Positions 30,987 through 43,700 of a stretch of DNA of 64,000 bases are shown piece after piece (position 1 is the stretch's first letter; the number at the start of each line of letters is the position of its first letter). The notes under the pieces were generated by a model. That model saw only the letters and a list, made by a program, of their open reading frames with translations. It searched no databases and had not been told where the DNA came from. Source of the DNA: Alopecurus myosuroides (Eukaryota; Streptophyta; Magnoliopsida; Poales; Poaceae); the NCBI GenBank assembly GCA_028641055.1, contig CM054060.1, forward strand, positions 311,970,949 to 312,034,948, read 5' to 3'. The translations under genes and the position numbers were made by a program.

Positions 30987-33900
30987 ATGGCTCCGAAGAG
31001 GCAAGGAAAACAGCCGGCCCTAGCAAAGGCTACCCAAACCATATCAGCAAACTGGGGTCGGTCTACAGCGACAAAGGCCAAGCTGGATGGGATGGCCGAG
31101 CTAGGAATCCTCCCTTCTCAAAAGGATATACACTGGAGGGCACCAGGCGACGAGACCCGGCCCACTCCCGCCGGAAATGAGGTAATTTGCTTCACCGAAC
31201 ACGTGACCCGGGGATTCCGTCCTCCGGGTCACTCCTTTTTCCGGGAGGTCTTAAGCCACTACGGCCTCCGGGTATTCGACATAGGGCCCAACTCTATGTT
31301 GAATATTACCCACTTCATCGTTTTATCCGAGTCATACTTGTGCGTTCCGCCAAGTCTGGCTCTTTTTATTGAACTATTCGAGTGCAAACCGTGCCGCGAG
31401 AGCGGTGACGGAGCACTTCTTACTTGCGGTGGGGTATATATCCAACGCCGCAAGCACTCACCAATGCCAACTCTCAATCTGAACTCCCACATCAAAAACT
31501 GGCAACTATCTTTCTTTTATTGCCATGACACTTCCCCGGATGGCGAGAGGAAGTTGCCAGGTTACTCGGAGAGTCTCCTTGAGCCTTCCGAATCTTTCAG
31601 TTCTTTCGCCCCCGACTCTGACAGGGAGGCAATCCAGCCTTTGCTGGCTAAGTTAGCTGCTCTCTCGGCCCAAGGCCTTCTTGGCCTTAATTTGGTGAAG
31701 ACCTGGGTAGATTTCCGGGTTCAGCCCAACTCCATTCGCACCAAGTTGTTGTGTGAATACTCGGGGCACATCACGGACTCGCTCCGATACTCCACCAAAA
31801 ACTTTGCTGCTGGGGACACCAACAAGACCATCAAAAATTTCCTGACAGAGAAGCTAGAGGCGATAAGAAATATCGCCGGGTTATCCCCATTTACTCGAGA
31901 GCACCCAGCTCCAGCGGTAAGACCTGGTTCCTTTAGCTTATTTCGACACTTTTACCTGTCTCAGTTTCTAACTCTTGCTTTCATCTCTTTAATCATAGGC
32001 TGACGACCCCTTCTGGAGGATTGAAACCTCTCCTCCTTCCCAAGACCCGGAAGAAGAGGAAGAACCGGTTGAAGACGATGAGGGTATTTTCCCTAATCTT
32101 ATATTCATCTTTTACCTGTGCTACCTTTCCTACCATCCATCTTTTCCTCGTTTGATACATACTCAATCCTTCAGGGTTAGAGGACGAGGAGGAAAAAGAA
32201 GAAGATGACCCGGAAGCCACCGAATCCGACCAGGAAACCACAGTCGGAACCAAGAGGAAGGCCAGAGGGGTAGTTGCAAAGGTTCCCTTCTCCTCCATGT
32301 CTTCTGAGCCCTACTCCTTTGATACTATGCATAAACTTAATGAACAATTATCACATTCACCATTCTTGAAGGATCCCCCCTCGGCTAAACGCAGGGTGAC
32401 CCGGAGTTCCCCGGGGGATGATCCCCTTAACCCGGGTATCTCCACTTCACCTGCTCACCGAGTTAGCACTCCTCCACCTCAGCCTCCCAAATCTCCTCAA
32501 CGCCGTCCATCTCCTAATCATCCACTCGCCGGGCAATTCCGGGTACCGCAGCCGGTACCTTTGACAACATCATCCGCCTCCAGCAGCGAGCTCCCACCGG
32601 ACTATGCCGTGAACACCGGGTAAATGACCTTTATTCAACATTCTTTTGCACTTACTAACCTTTTTAATACGTGCCACTAACCACTATCTCCTTCTTTCCC
32701 TTTAGTGTCAAAGTTACCATTAGTGACCCGGATATTCCTGAAGCGGAAAAGCGAGGAGATGAGGAGCCAAATATTAACATGGATGTTGCGGCTGATGACG
32801 AGGCTGAGGACGGACAGGACCAAGACCCCTTTAAGGACCCCGCTCCACCGAAAACCGCATCACCCAAATCCTCTGAAGAAGTAGATGAAGATATCATCTT
32901 AGAGACCAAGCCGGGTTCTCCTAACCCGGACATTCAGACGGTCCGGGTTTCGACCCCAAGACCCGGAAAAGCCCTTCAACCGGAAGGCCAATCTTCCGGC
33001 CCTTCAAGACTTCGCCCTGAAGACATGACGTTTGCTCAGATGCTCGATGCCCTTTACACTTTGAGGGCCAATGAAGAAAATATCCTAGATGCCTTGATAA
33101 CCAACCATAAAGTAAACCCGAGTAAAACCATCTATTTCCTTATACAGTCCCCAAGTTCGAAGTGAATTACTAAGTAATTTGCTTGGAACTTTGCACGATA
33201 TTTCCGACTGACCCTTCTTCGTGTTTTCTCGTAGGACTTTGTTGCGCAATCTGAGAATAAGCTAGCCAAGGCCGCCAAGCGTATCGAAAAGGAAACGGCC
33301 CTTCGCGAAGCAGCTGAGACTGAAACTCGCAGGAGCCAAAAAATCATGAGGAAGTACCGAAAAAGAGCTCACGCGGCTGAAGATAGGCTGACGACTCTTT
33401 CAGTGCAGATTGCTGATATCCATCGTGTTGCAACTGGTATGATCTTTGAATTTTAGCACGTGTGACCCTGATTCTCTCTAGATGGACAACCGTATCCCTT
33501 TACTGATTACTTTTTCTTTGTCTTTTTAACAGGCCCGTGTGACGCAGCCCCTGAAGAAGATGACACTATCAAGTTGAAGCTTATCAAGGACACTATCTGG
33601 CAGCTTAGTGCCGGAATTGGTTGGATTCTTGACGAGCTGCGACTGCCGAGTATCAAGCCAAGCAATATGAAGAAATTGCTAGAATTCTGCTCCACTATCC
33701 CTGAGTGGATTTGGCACTGGAAGCGTTCATCTTGCCGATTTGGTGTGACTCGAGGACTTGCACTGGCTAAAGCTTATTTTCCTAAGCTAGAGCCGGCCAA
33801 GCTGATGGGAGGGTTTCCGGAGTTCAACCCAGATGGATCCAAGTTTTCGCCTAAGGACTTCAAGGCTATTCAAAAAGAAATCCGTCATCCGGCTAGCGTT

Positions 33901-34188
33901 ATTGCCGACAGTTTGGAGATTGATACCATTCTTCCTGCATACGATGTTAACGACAAGATCATCAAGGCGGACCGCCCCAAGCCATACGACATGCTTGCCC
34001 GGTGGAAGGAGGAGGCGGCCAAGATAAGGGAAGAAGCTGCCAAGAAGAAGGCCGAAGCCGACTCTATGCCTGCTACTTCTACTCCTGTCGTCCCTCCGCT
34101 CGCGCGAGTCGGCATTGCTACTAACCCGAGCGGCGCTGCTACCACAAGCGACGGCAAGGGCAAAGCCAAGATGGATCCTGCTGCTTAG
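30987..34188 (+). CDS. R1 extra gene (aORF): intact six-exon Transposase_28-type protein on the strand opposite gag-pol
   Basis: Proposed coding exons: 30987-31916, 31999-32083, 32175-32619, 32706-33111, 33235-33436 and 33533-34188. They total 2,724 nt and 907 aa with no stop, and all introns are GT-AG. The N-terminal 310 residues form the 'putative gypsy type transposon' domain (Pfam PF04195), with IHWRAPGDETRPTP and FRPPGHSFFREVLSHYGLRVF. The middle is acidic and Ser/Pro-rich. Exon 5 is a likely coiled coil (AKAAKRIEKETALREAAE). The last exon has a conserved helical domain with IPEWIWHWKRSSCRFGVTRGLALAKAYFPKL. Extra genes antisense to pol, lying between pol and the 3' LTR, are known in Tat elements. 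Its function is unknown; nuclear or particle-associated roles are guesses. It is the only fully open long gene in R1. Confidence 0.85.
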
Positions 34189-35270
34189 AATATCGAGTGA
34201 CACCTATTACTTCATATGCATCAGTCGGCCATAGTGCCAGTGAAACAATTTATTTTTTAACTGGTGCGCCTGTGCTCCTTTGGTACTTTTTAGTGAAACT
34301 TTGTGATACACTCTAAATTCCTGATGCCTTTACGCCTCTCTGGACTTTTGATTTATCTGCTTTTGCACCTACTTGTTCTTGATATCCAACTCGCTTTATT
34401 CTTGATACCCGCACTTCTTTATTTTTCCTTTTGTGAGACCCGGCTTCCGGGTTTCATGGGTGTTTGGCGAACGGACTTGCTTCTAAGTCCCCAAGCCCCC
34501 CAAGACCCGGATGCTTGGCTTTTTGGAATTTTAGCAACTGGATAATATATTTCTCTTTCGAAATTCGCGAGTCCCCAGGCCCGGATTTCCGAGCCTAGGA
34601 CACGTGATTTTTAAAGGAGAACAATTTGCCTGCTGCTAGATTCACAAAAATCCCAGGACGGTTTCACATAGGATTTGAAGTTTATGCTTAATAACCGTTG
34701 AGTTTCCGGCTATCAGCCTTATACTCTGCATAACTTGTGGTTTAGATGACCCTTTCGACTATCTTGTACTGCAAGCCGGCTTTCGCGTGGATACCATGTT
34801 ATTACATCTATACGAAAACAGGGTCAGGCAAGTCCCTTTGGGCTTCATGGCTGACTGTAATCGTAAGCGAACAAATCATGCCACTTTATTGCGAGTCACA
34901 TCGAGCTTAAGTAAGAATAGCCGAGAAATTTGGACTTCTTTGTCCGGTTATAAGATTGTAGCCGCACTCGTTTTCGAGTAACCGGTCCCTATAACTCATT
35001 GGCATCAAGGCCGGGTCTTTTGAGTTTGCAACTGTGCCTATATGAGCGACCAGCCCTCAAGACCTAAAGATACACACCATACTGAAAGTATAGATAATAA
35101 CCACCTCTTTTCTTGATAATCGCCTCTTTATTTGATATGAAAAATTAGGTCAGCAGGCCGCCTCATTAAAAACCCGTCCAGTCCCCAAGGGTACCCTGGA
35201 TAGGAAAAGAGTACGTCTGAAACCTGCTGCCTGTTACATCATTTGATTCCACGTGCCAACATAATCCTTG
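34189..35270. other. R1 spacer between the two convergent genes
   Basis: The extra gene (plus) and pol (minus) end facing each other, and this stretch must contain both 3' UTRs. It contains several AGTCCCC(A/G)AG-type words (for example 34486, 34573 and 35169). No coding sequence is seen. R4 has the equivalent spacer at 57174-58396. Confidence 0.6.
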
Positions 35271-38200
35271 CTAAGTATAATACGGGCGTAGCTGAGCCAC
35301 GTTCCATGGTCTGTCTCTTTCTTGCATAGGTGCAGTGGTATGAGCGGTGTCGTTAACTGTGGCCGACTCTTCCCTTGCGTCTATCAAGTAATATGACCCA
35401 TTATGCAGATTCCGGCTTACGATGAAAGGCCCTTCCCATGGTGGTGATAGCTTGTGTTTCCCTTCGTTTGACTGAACCAGGCGCAGAACCAGGTCTCCTT
35501 CCTGGAAGACCCGGGTTTTCACACGCCGACTATGATACCTCCGTAAATCCTGCTGATATATGGCTGACCTTTCCAAGGCTTGTTCTCTTTGTTCTTCTAA
35601 CATATCCACGGCGTCCTGCCGGGTCTTCTCGTTCTCCACTTCAACATAAGCCGACACTCTCGGTGAATCATGAATGATATCGCTTGGTAGCACCGCTTCT
35701 GCACCATAGACCATGAAGAAGGGTGTCATCTGAGTGGACCTGTTGGGTGTAGTATTTATACACCAGACCACGGAAGGAAGTTCTTCGACCCATGCACCGG
35801 AGGCCCTGATACATGGAACTCGTAGTCGTGGTTTTAATCTGCGAAGCAACTCTTGATTTGCTCTCTCCACTTGCCCATTGGCCTGTGGGTGAGCGACTGA
35901 TGCTACATCAAGCCGGATTCCATTGCTGCCACAGAATTTTTCCATCTCTCCAAGGGACATGTTGGTTCCATTGTCGGTAATTATACTGTGGGGGTACCCG
36001 AATCGGTAAATAATTCTTTTCAGGAACTTGACCGATGTAGCTGCTTCGCAATTAGTAACTGGCATGACCTCGACCCACTTGGTAAACTAAAAGATGTGTC
36101 TTCTTGCAAGGTGACATATGAAAGGGGCCAACCATGTCCATACCCCAGACAGCGAACGGCCAAGTTAACGGGATGGTCCGTAATTCCATAGCCGGTACAT
36201 GGGTTTGGCGAGCGTACCTTTGACATCCGTCGCACCTTGCTACTAACCGTTCCGCATCTGCTAGGGCCGTAAGCCAGAAGAATCCATGTCGATAGGCCTT
36301 GGCCACAAGGGATCTTGTGGAGGCATGATGCCCGCAATCACCTTCGTGGATTTCCTTAAGGATCTGTTGGCCTTCTTCTGGTGCCACGCAGCGCAAAAAG
36401 ACCCCCGCGGCACTTCTCTTGTACAATTCCCCGTTGATGATAGAATACCCCTTTGCTCGCCGTAAAATTTGCCTTGCTAACACCTCTTGCTGTGGTAACT
36501 CGCCCCGTGATAGGTAGGCCAAAAACGGTTCTGTCCATTCAGGGATAGTGCGTATAGTGGCCACAAGTGCTGCATCCGGGTCTTGGTTTGCCAGTTCCTC
36601 CTCTGACTCGGTTTTAACCGACGGTCGCCATAACTCGTCCAGGAAAACGTTGGGTGGAACCGGCTCTCTGCGCGAACCGAGTCTAGCCAGGGCGTCTGCT
36701 GCCTCATTCTTTCTTCTGTCTATATGCTCCACCTCGTACCCGGAAAAACATCCTGCAACCATGTCAACCTCCCTGCGGTACGCTGCCATGGTTGCATCCT
36801 TTCTATCCCAAGTTCCTGATACCTGTTGTATCACAAGGTCCGAATCTCCAAAGCATCGTATCCTTCTAATGTTCATTTCCTTGGCTACCTTTAAGCCATG
36901 CAATAGGGCCTCATACTCGGCCACGTTATTTGAACAGTCAAAGTGAATTTGCAGTGCGTAACTCAATTTATCTCCTTTGGGTGATGTTAGCACTACTCCG
37001 GCTCCTGACCCCTCGTATTGTTTCGATCCATCGAAGTGCATGGTCCACGACTCGGAATTTGGGACTATGGTAGTCATTCTGGTGTGCGTCCAATCATTAA
37101 CGAAATCGACCAAGGCCTGGGACTTGATTGCCGATCTGGGCTCGTAGCTGATATGATAATCCCCCATCTCTATCGCCCATTTGGCTATTCTTCCGGTCGC
37201 GTCCGAGTTTCTGATGATATCTGACATTGGTATTGAGCTGACTACTGTTATAGGGTGTTCCTGGAAGTACGGCTTCAATTTCCGGCTGGCCATGAAGACT
37301 CCGAAAACCAGCTTCGGCCAATGCGGGTAACGCTGCTTTGCCTCGGATAATACCTCGCTGACGTAATAAACCGGCCTCTGGACTGGATAACCTTTTCCGT
37401 CTTCTTTGCGTTCCACTACCACTACCGCACTGACGGCTCGGGGCCCAGCTGCCACATATAACAACATAGGTTCTTTGGGACCCGGGGCCGCTAGCACCGG
37501 TGCCTCAGATAGCTGCTTTTTTAATGCCTCGAATGCCTCATCCGCCTCTTGATCCCATACGAATTTATCGGATTTTCTCAGGAGCCGGTACAATGGTATT
37601 GCCTTTTCCCCGAGTCTGGATATAAACCGGCTCAAGGCTGCCACGCAGCCCGTAAGCTTTTGAACCTGCTTCAGATTTTCCGGCTTTCTTAGATTTTGGA
37701 TAGCTTTGATTTTGTCCGGGTTTGCCTCAATTCCTCTTTCTGAAACGATAAAACCGAGTAGCTTGCCAGCTGGAACCCCAAACACACACTTTGTCGGGTT
37801 GAGCTTCATCTGATATCTTCTTAGGTTTTTGAACGTCTCTTTTAGATCGTCTATGAATGTCTCAGCCTTCCGGGTCTTGATGACCACATCATCCACATAA
37901 GCATGCACATTGCGTCCAATTTGGTCTTCGAAGCACTTCTGAATGCACCGCTGGTAGGTTGCGCCCGCGTTCTTCAATCCAAACGTCATGGTTTTGTAGC
38001 AGAAGGCCCCAAAGGGGTTATGAACGACGTTTTCTCCCAATCCTCCCTTTTGAGTTTAATCTGGTGATATCCCGAATATGCGTCCAAGAAACACAGCAAG
38101 TCACTCCCGGCTACCGCGTCTATGATTTGGTCTATCCTTGGTAGCGCGAACGGATCCTTCGGACAATGCTTGTTGAGACTTGTGAAATCGATGCACATCC

Positions 38201-39611
38201 TCCATTCATTCGTTTTTTTCATCACGAGAACCGGATTCGCCAACCAGTCCGGGTGAAACACTTCCATGATGAAGCCTGCAGCTAATAGTCGCGCGATTTC
38301 CTCACCTATAGCTCTTCTTCTTTCCTCATTCATTTTTCTCAAACCCTGCTTCACTGGTCTAGACTTGGGATCTACATGCAGACTATGCTCTGCCAACTCG
38401 GTGGGGATACCCGGCATGTCGCTGGGTGTCCAAGCGAACACGTCCGCATTTGAACGAATGAACTCCACAAGTGCCTTTTCTTGCCCGCTTTCCAAGTTAG
38501 ACTCTATAGTGAACTGCTTGGTGGGATCGCCTTCCACAAAATCTACTTTCTTGGTGTCCTGTGCTGCCTTGAATTTTACTCTTTCGTCCTCGGAATCCGG
38601 CCTTCTCAATGCTGTGCCATCACCCGGATCCACCTGAGACCGGTAATATTTGAGTTCTTCCTTTCTGCAAGCTTGCTCTGCCATCACTGAATCTCCTTCA
38701 TCGCACTCAGCAGCTATATCCCGACTCCCATGTATAGTGATGGTCTGTTTAGGGCCCGGAATCTTTAGCTGCAAATATACATAACACGGCCTAGCCATGA
38801 ATTTAGCGTAAGCTGGCCTTCCGAACAGCGCATGATAAGGACTATGCAACTTGACCACCTCAAACGTAAGCCACTCCACTCGATAATTATCCACTGACTC
38901 CCCGAAAGCAACCTCCAGTGTAATTTTTCCTTCAGGGCGCGCCGAATGACCCGGTACGATTCCATGAAAGACTGTTGAACTTTTCTGCAGCTGAGATTCC
39001 TTGAGGTTCATGCGCAAGAAGGTTTCCCAATACAGGATGTTGATGCTGCTCCCGCCATCCATCAAGACCTTTTTCAATTCGTAACCGTTGACCTGCGGCG
39101 CAACCACCAACGCCAAGATTCCGGGGCGTTCTATTCCTCCCGGGTGATCCCTTCTGCTCCACGTTACCACTTGCTCCGCCCATCTCAAGTATCCCGGACC
39201 GGCCGAGGAAACTGAATTCGCCGCTTGTTTTAGTGCTTCTTTGTCCCTGCTAGAAGTCCCTGTAACATGCACATGATATTGTCCTTTTAAATCGAGCGTA
39301 CGTACCATACCGATGAAGATACGGATCTGGCCGATCGTCACAGTAGATCCGGATTCGAGGTGATCCGACTCTAGCTCCCGGCCGGAATCGTCCACCATCC
39401 TTTCTCCTTCGCCGTTGACGTAGATTTCTCCGACGGCGAGGTTCCTCATGCTTTTCCGAGCTTCTCCCGTGATGTAAACACCTTTGGACGCAGGCCCCAC
39501 GGTGGGCGCCAACTGTCGTGGGATGATCACGGCAGATGTTACCAGAGGTAACTGATCTTGGGGTAAGTCGACACAGGTATTTGGGAGAGGGTTTAGCTCG
39601 AAAGAGAACAT
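35271..39611 (-). pseudogene. R1 leader-protease-RT-RNase H-integrase polyprotein, no gag, two frameshifts
   Basis: The frame starts ATG inside the 5' LTR (39611) and passes the primer site as QLAPTVGP. After a short leader domain it goes directly to a protease with VLMDGGSSINIL. RT follows (WRMCIDFTSLNKHCPKDPF, YVDD), then an RNase H-like connection lacking acidic residues. The second RNase H has HFDGSKQYEGSGAGVV, NNVAEYEALLHG, FGDSDLV and NEAADALA. Integrase has CGHHASTRS...CDGCQRYA and DDE (DMVGPF, ITDNGTN). Breaks: one base is missing at about 38011-38013 (ITPLGPS instead of ITPFGAF), and a net 14-bp deletion at about 36090 falls within integrase, as judged against R3 and R4. No gag-like or zinc-knuckle sequence exists between leader and protease. 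Replication in cis is therefore not possible. Confidence 0.9.
39494..39511 (-). promoter_or_regulatory. R1 primer-binding site
   Basis: TGGCGCCCACCGTGGGGC starts two bases inside the LTR end on the element strand. The same 18 bases occur at the same place in R2 (53346-53363) and R3 (62210-62227). The matching tRNA was not identified. Confidence 0.85.
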
Positions 39612-39975
39612 GATGATAAGCGATCTAGGAATCGGCTCTCAACTCGCCGAGTCTCGAATAGGGCTTTTGGGTAATACTGGATACTCGATAATAGGTGATA
39701 TGACTATGTCGTGAATCTCTGTCAAGCTAAGCCTAGGGGCCGGTTTATAAAGTACCCGTACCCCCCTGGCTTGCCCTCCAAGGCGCAGCTTGAATCATAT
39801 CCGAACTCTACTTACGAACCCTAGCTTTCCTTATCGCAACCCACAATCCGGGTTACGAGGCCTACAAACTTTGGGCCTTCCAGAAGTTTCTTTATCCTTA
39901 GCCGGATCCCGCGCATCGTTCTTTGGGCCGGGTTACACCTTGGAGTTGGCCTACCGGGTTACTATCCCCCCATCA
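39514..39975 (-). repeat. R1 5' LTR with TATA box
   Basis: It is the 462-bp partner of 29363-29824. On the element strand TTTATAAA (plus 39744-39751) lies about 130 nt upstream of the ATG at 39611 that opens the leader frame, so transcripts starting 25-30 nt after the box would include that ATG. Confidence 0.9.
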
Positions 39976-40075
39976 CGGGTAGCGAGTACCAGGTAGCCAG
40001 CTACTCTGCCAAACGTCTCTTCTGTTCTTGCCCTTAGCACTTGCCTTTACCCTACTCGGGGGTAACCCCCCGACA
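39976..40075 (-). repeat. R2 3' LTR, second part
   Basis: CGGGT (39976-39980) is the duplicated target of R1. The rest matches the last 95 bases of the R2 5' LTR with about two differences and ends CCCCCCGACA. TTAGTCCCCGAAG (40076-40088), directly after it, is the R2 polypurine-tract position. Confidence 0.95.
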
Positions 40076-40785
40076 TTAGTCCCCGAAGCTGGTAGAGTCC
40101 TGCGAACTTGTTCACTGGGCTCTGCCAGCTTAAAAACCAACCTTGTCTTTGAACTTTAGGATGCCGAGTAGAACCTCCGTGTAACCTTTAATCTTGTCTC
40201 GAGCTTCCTCTTTTCCGAATAGAACCACTTCTCTTCTCTGTCGCCGAGTAAAAAGACTTAGCGAAATTTCCAATCAGAATCTCTGCGTGGCAGAGCAAAA
40301 TCTGGCTTTTCGTACTGCAACTGGGCACGTGTCACGCTACCACACCCCCGACGCCTCGGTGCCCGGGATCTGACAGGCCACGCGCCCAGTTTTCACGGCC
40401 TGGGCCCACTAGCCCGTTATGTCCCATCAAGCGCAGTAATTACCCACGATCACGTCGTGGGATCAATTGCGGCCGTTATGCGCGCGTCCTGCGCTGTGTG
40501 CGTTTCTAACCGGCCCACACACCCCACGCCGCACGATCTCCGTGCGTAACTGATCCCACTACCTCCGATTGTAACGGGAACCCGAGGGGAGGTATAAATA
40601 CCCCCTCGGTAACTCCTTCTTCCCCTTCCTGCCTTCATTCTCTCCCTGCCTCTTCGTTTCTCCGCCGCCACCAAGCTCTTCGCCGCCGTGCACCTCACTG
40701 CGCCGCTGCGAGCTTCACCGCGCCGAAAGGCCACCCCTTTTCATAAAATTTCACCAGATCTCCATCAAATTTCATCTCCAGCCCG
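40076..40785 (+). promoter_or_regulatory. R2: polypurine tract, TATA box and leader of the extra gene
   Basis: After the tract at 40076 the stretch is non-coding, with several CGAGTA-type words. GAGGTATAAATACCCC (40589-40604) is a clear TATA box, about 190 bp before the ATG at 40786. A pyrimidine-rich leader lies between. Unlike R1 and R4, no leader intron is evident. Confidence 0.75.
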
Positions 40786-43700
40786 ATGGCTCGCGACGAC
40801 GACGCCCGCGCCGGGTGGGCTGGATCCGACATCACGGCAGACGACTGCCCGTGGTTGGTGAACACCCGGCGAGTTCCTCCCGGTGTCCGCTGCCGGCATC
40901 CCGACGGCGAGCTCGTCCCCACTCCGGAGGCGGACGAGCACGTGGTGTTCCTCGCGCACTTCACGCGGGGATTCGGGTTACCGGTATCTGATTTCTTCCG
41001 CTCCTTCCTCAACCATTTCGGAATCCAGCCGCATCACCTGCCGCCGAACGCAATGGTGATGCTCGCATACCACGCCGTGGTGTGCGAGGCATTCCTGGGC
41101 GTGCGCCCCACGCCGATGACCTGGGCGCGCTACTTCTTCTTCAGGAAGCAGAGCAAGCCCAAGCCGGGTAGCACAGATAGCGGCCGCGGCATGACCGAGA
41201 CCGGCAGCGCCATGATGGTGCAGCGCAGCGGGACCAGCCATCCGCGCGTCAAGGGCCTTGACTCCGTGCGCAAATGTCAGAGAACCTTCTTCTACGTGAA
41301 GAACATCTCTGCCAAGGAAGGCGAGCCCCCGGTGGACCAGATCAATCTCCCCCGGTGGACCAATTCGACTCCTACCGGGCAGAATAGGGGGTTCAAGCCC
41401 CCGCTAGAAGGCGACATCAAGCAGATCAACACGCGCCTCGCCCAGCTGAAGGAAAAGGGACTCAAGAACGACGACCCCATCGCCTGCTGGATTTCCAGGC
41501 GAGTGCTCCCACTGCAGCACCGCGCACACCTCATGTGCTACATGGGCGGCAATAGAGATTGCACCCGGACGACCACGTTCGAGCTCAGCAATGCGGATGT
41601 GGCCGTCTGGGCGCGCTCCATCATGAGCACCGGCCTCAACGACCACTGGCAGTACGTCTTTGTGCCGTACAGCCGCACGAAGCCAATCAAGCGGATTAGT
41701 ACTTCTCATCCTGTTTCCTGCATATTGATTCCGAGTAGATAGCCTTCTTAGCTTGGTGTGCTTAGTATCCGCACTCTGTGCCGAGTAGGATACTTAGCCG
41801 TATCTCTTTAGGCTTCATGTGCTTTATGTTTGCACTACATGCCGAGTAGGGCCCTTACCAGTATCTGTTAGGCTTCGTGTGCTTTGTGTTTGCACGCCAT
41901 GTCGAGTAGGATACCTTATACTGCTCAGCTGATTCGTGTTGCTTGCTTATATTTCCAGCGCCTTGCTCGCCAGCTTGCTGAGAGCGAGGAGCGCTTCGAG
42001 GCCAACTGGCACGAAGATCGAAAGGAGGACGACGAGGTCTCCTACGACACCGCGGACACCCTCTGTATCCCTCATGCCGTCCAGCCGGGTAAGCATCATG
42101 TCGATGCGTCCATTCGGGACTGGTCCGAAGACGACGACGAAGGTGACCGAGTTCACCTTTTTGGTCGCGAGTAGCGCAACTTAGTTTCTTTCTGTTTCTC
42201 AATTGTTTTCTTCTCCTCAATTCTACAGATGATATTGATGCTGAGGAAGAGGACGAGGACGCCCTCGACGTCGATCCACTTGCGGTTGCTGCTCCCACCA
42301 CTCGGAAGAGGGCGGGCAGTGGTGCCCAGGAGCCCCCTGGCAAGAAGGCCAAGAAGGGCGAGAAGAAGACCAAGAAGGTTTCTGGGAGACGGCCACCCCC
42401 TTCCCGCGCAGGGTAAGTTAATTTCTTCTAAGTTGCATTCCGCTGTTGCTGCTTTTCGGTTTCTTCCTTCCCTCTTCTTTTTCTGAACTTCCGTTTCTCT
42501 TCAGCGCCCCTTTGGACGCTGATGCTGCTGCTGCTCCCACTAAATCCAAGAAGAGATCCGCCATTGACATCGACGAACTCATCGAACTCTCTGATGAGGA
42601 CGAGACCGCAGCAGGGGACAGGGCGCGTGCGCCCTCTCCCGTAAAGGGGGAAGACGAGGACGACACCAACGTCCAGGGCATGGACCTTGGTGCCCAGGAC
42701 GCCGAGCAGGAGCAGCATGCCCGCGCGGAACAACAAGCGCAGGAAGCTGCTCACGACGAGAGACCAGAACCGGACACCGAGCATCAAGATCGTGCCGCCC
42801 TTGAGCGGTAGGAAGAGAATCAGGAGCAGCAGGACACTGATGATGCTGCCCGAGATGACCCCACGGCCCAGCTGCGGGTAGACGAACAAGACGACGTACT
42901 GCAAGACCCCGCTGCCGAGTAGCGGGTTGAGGCACTTGAGGTGGATGAGAACCTGCAAGGCCACGCGCAGCCGGACGCGATGCCGGGTAGCCAGCCCTCT
43001 GCGCCGCCTACCCAACAGGCTGCTCCTCCTACTGCGCCAAGCTCCTCTCCCGTGAAGAAGACCAAGACCACAGCCAGCCCTCCAGCCAAGCAGACCACAA
43101 AGAAAACTGCTTCCGATGCTACTGGCAAGAAAGATGCAGCAGAGAAGCAGACTGCCGAGAAGAAGACTGTTGAGAAGAAAGCTGTCGAGAAGCAAGCTGC
43201 CGAGAAGAAGGCCGCCGAGAAGCAAGCTGCCCAGCCAGACGCCCCCGTCCGCAGGAATCCCTCGCGTGGCGCTGCTCAAGATTCTACCGTGATGCCGCCA
43301 CCTAAACCAACTGCGAAGCCTGCCGCGAAGAGTGGGCAGCTCACCATCGGTGCTTCCGGCAGCGCTGCAGGCGCAGCCGCGGGATCAAGCGTTCAAGATC
43401 CGCCTGCCTTCCCGCCTTACATGGTGCAGATGGGCAAACAGTATGGCATTGGTCTGAACAAGACCGAGAAGCAGCTCGCTCTCACAAAAGGCAAACAGGC
43501 CCAGGCTATGGATTCCAAGCTGCCGGCCAAGGACAAGGCCCTTTCAATCTTCTCGCGCGAGATGCAGGAGACCGAGGTGGTGTCCAAGGGGCTCGAGAAG
43601 ATAATCGACCGGGTAAGCTTTATTGACGCTGAGTGGAATAGCGCGTTCCTTGGCAACGAGTCCTGGAATGGCCTGTCCTTGGGCAAGCTGGACCACTGGC

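Larger units (their letters stand above)
29363..39975 (-). mobile_element. R1: young gag-less Tat-type retrotransposon, 10.6 kb
   Basis: Two 462-bp LTRs (29363-29824 and 39514-39975) differ at two positions by eye. CGGGT flanks the insertion (29358-29362 and 39976-39980). The primer site follows the right LTR on the minus strand. The coding order on minus is leader, protease, RT, RNase H, second RNase H and integrase, with no gag. On plus lies the intact extra gene. At 1.3e-8 per site per year the LTR difference suggests an age of about 0.15-0.2 million years, the youngest datable insertion here. Confidence 0.97.
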
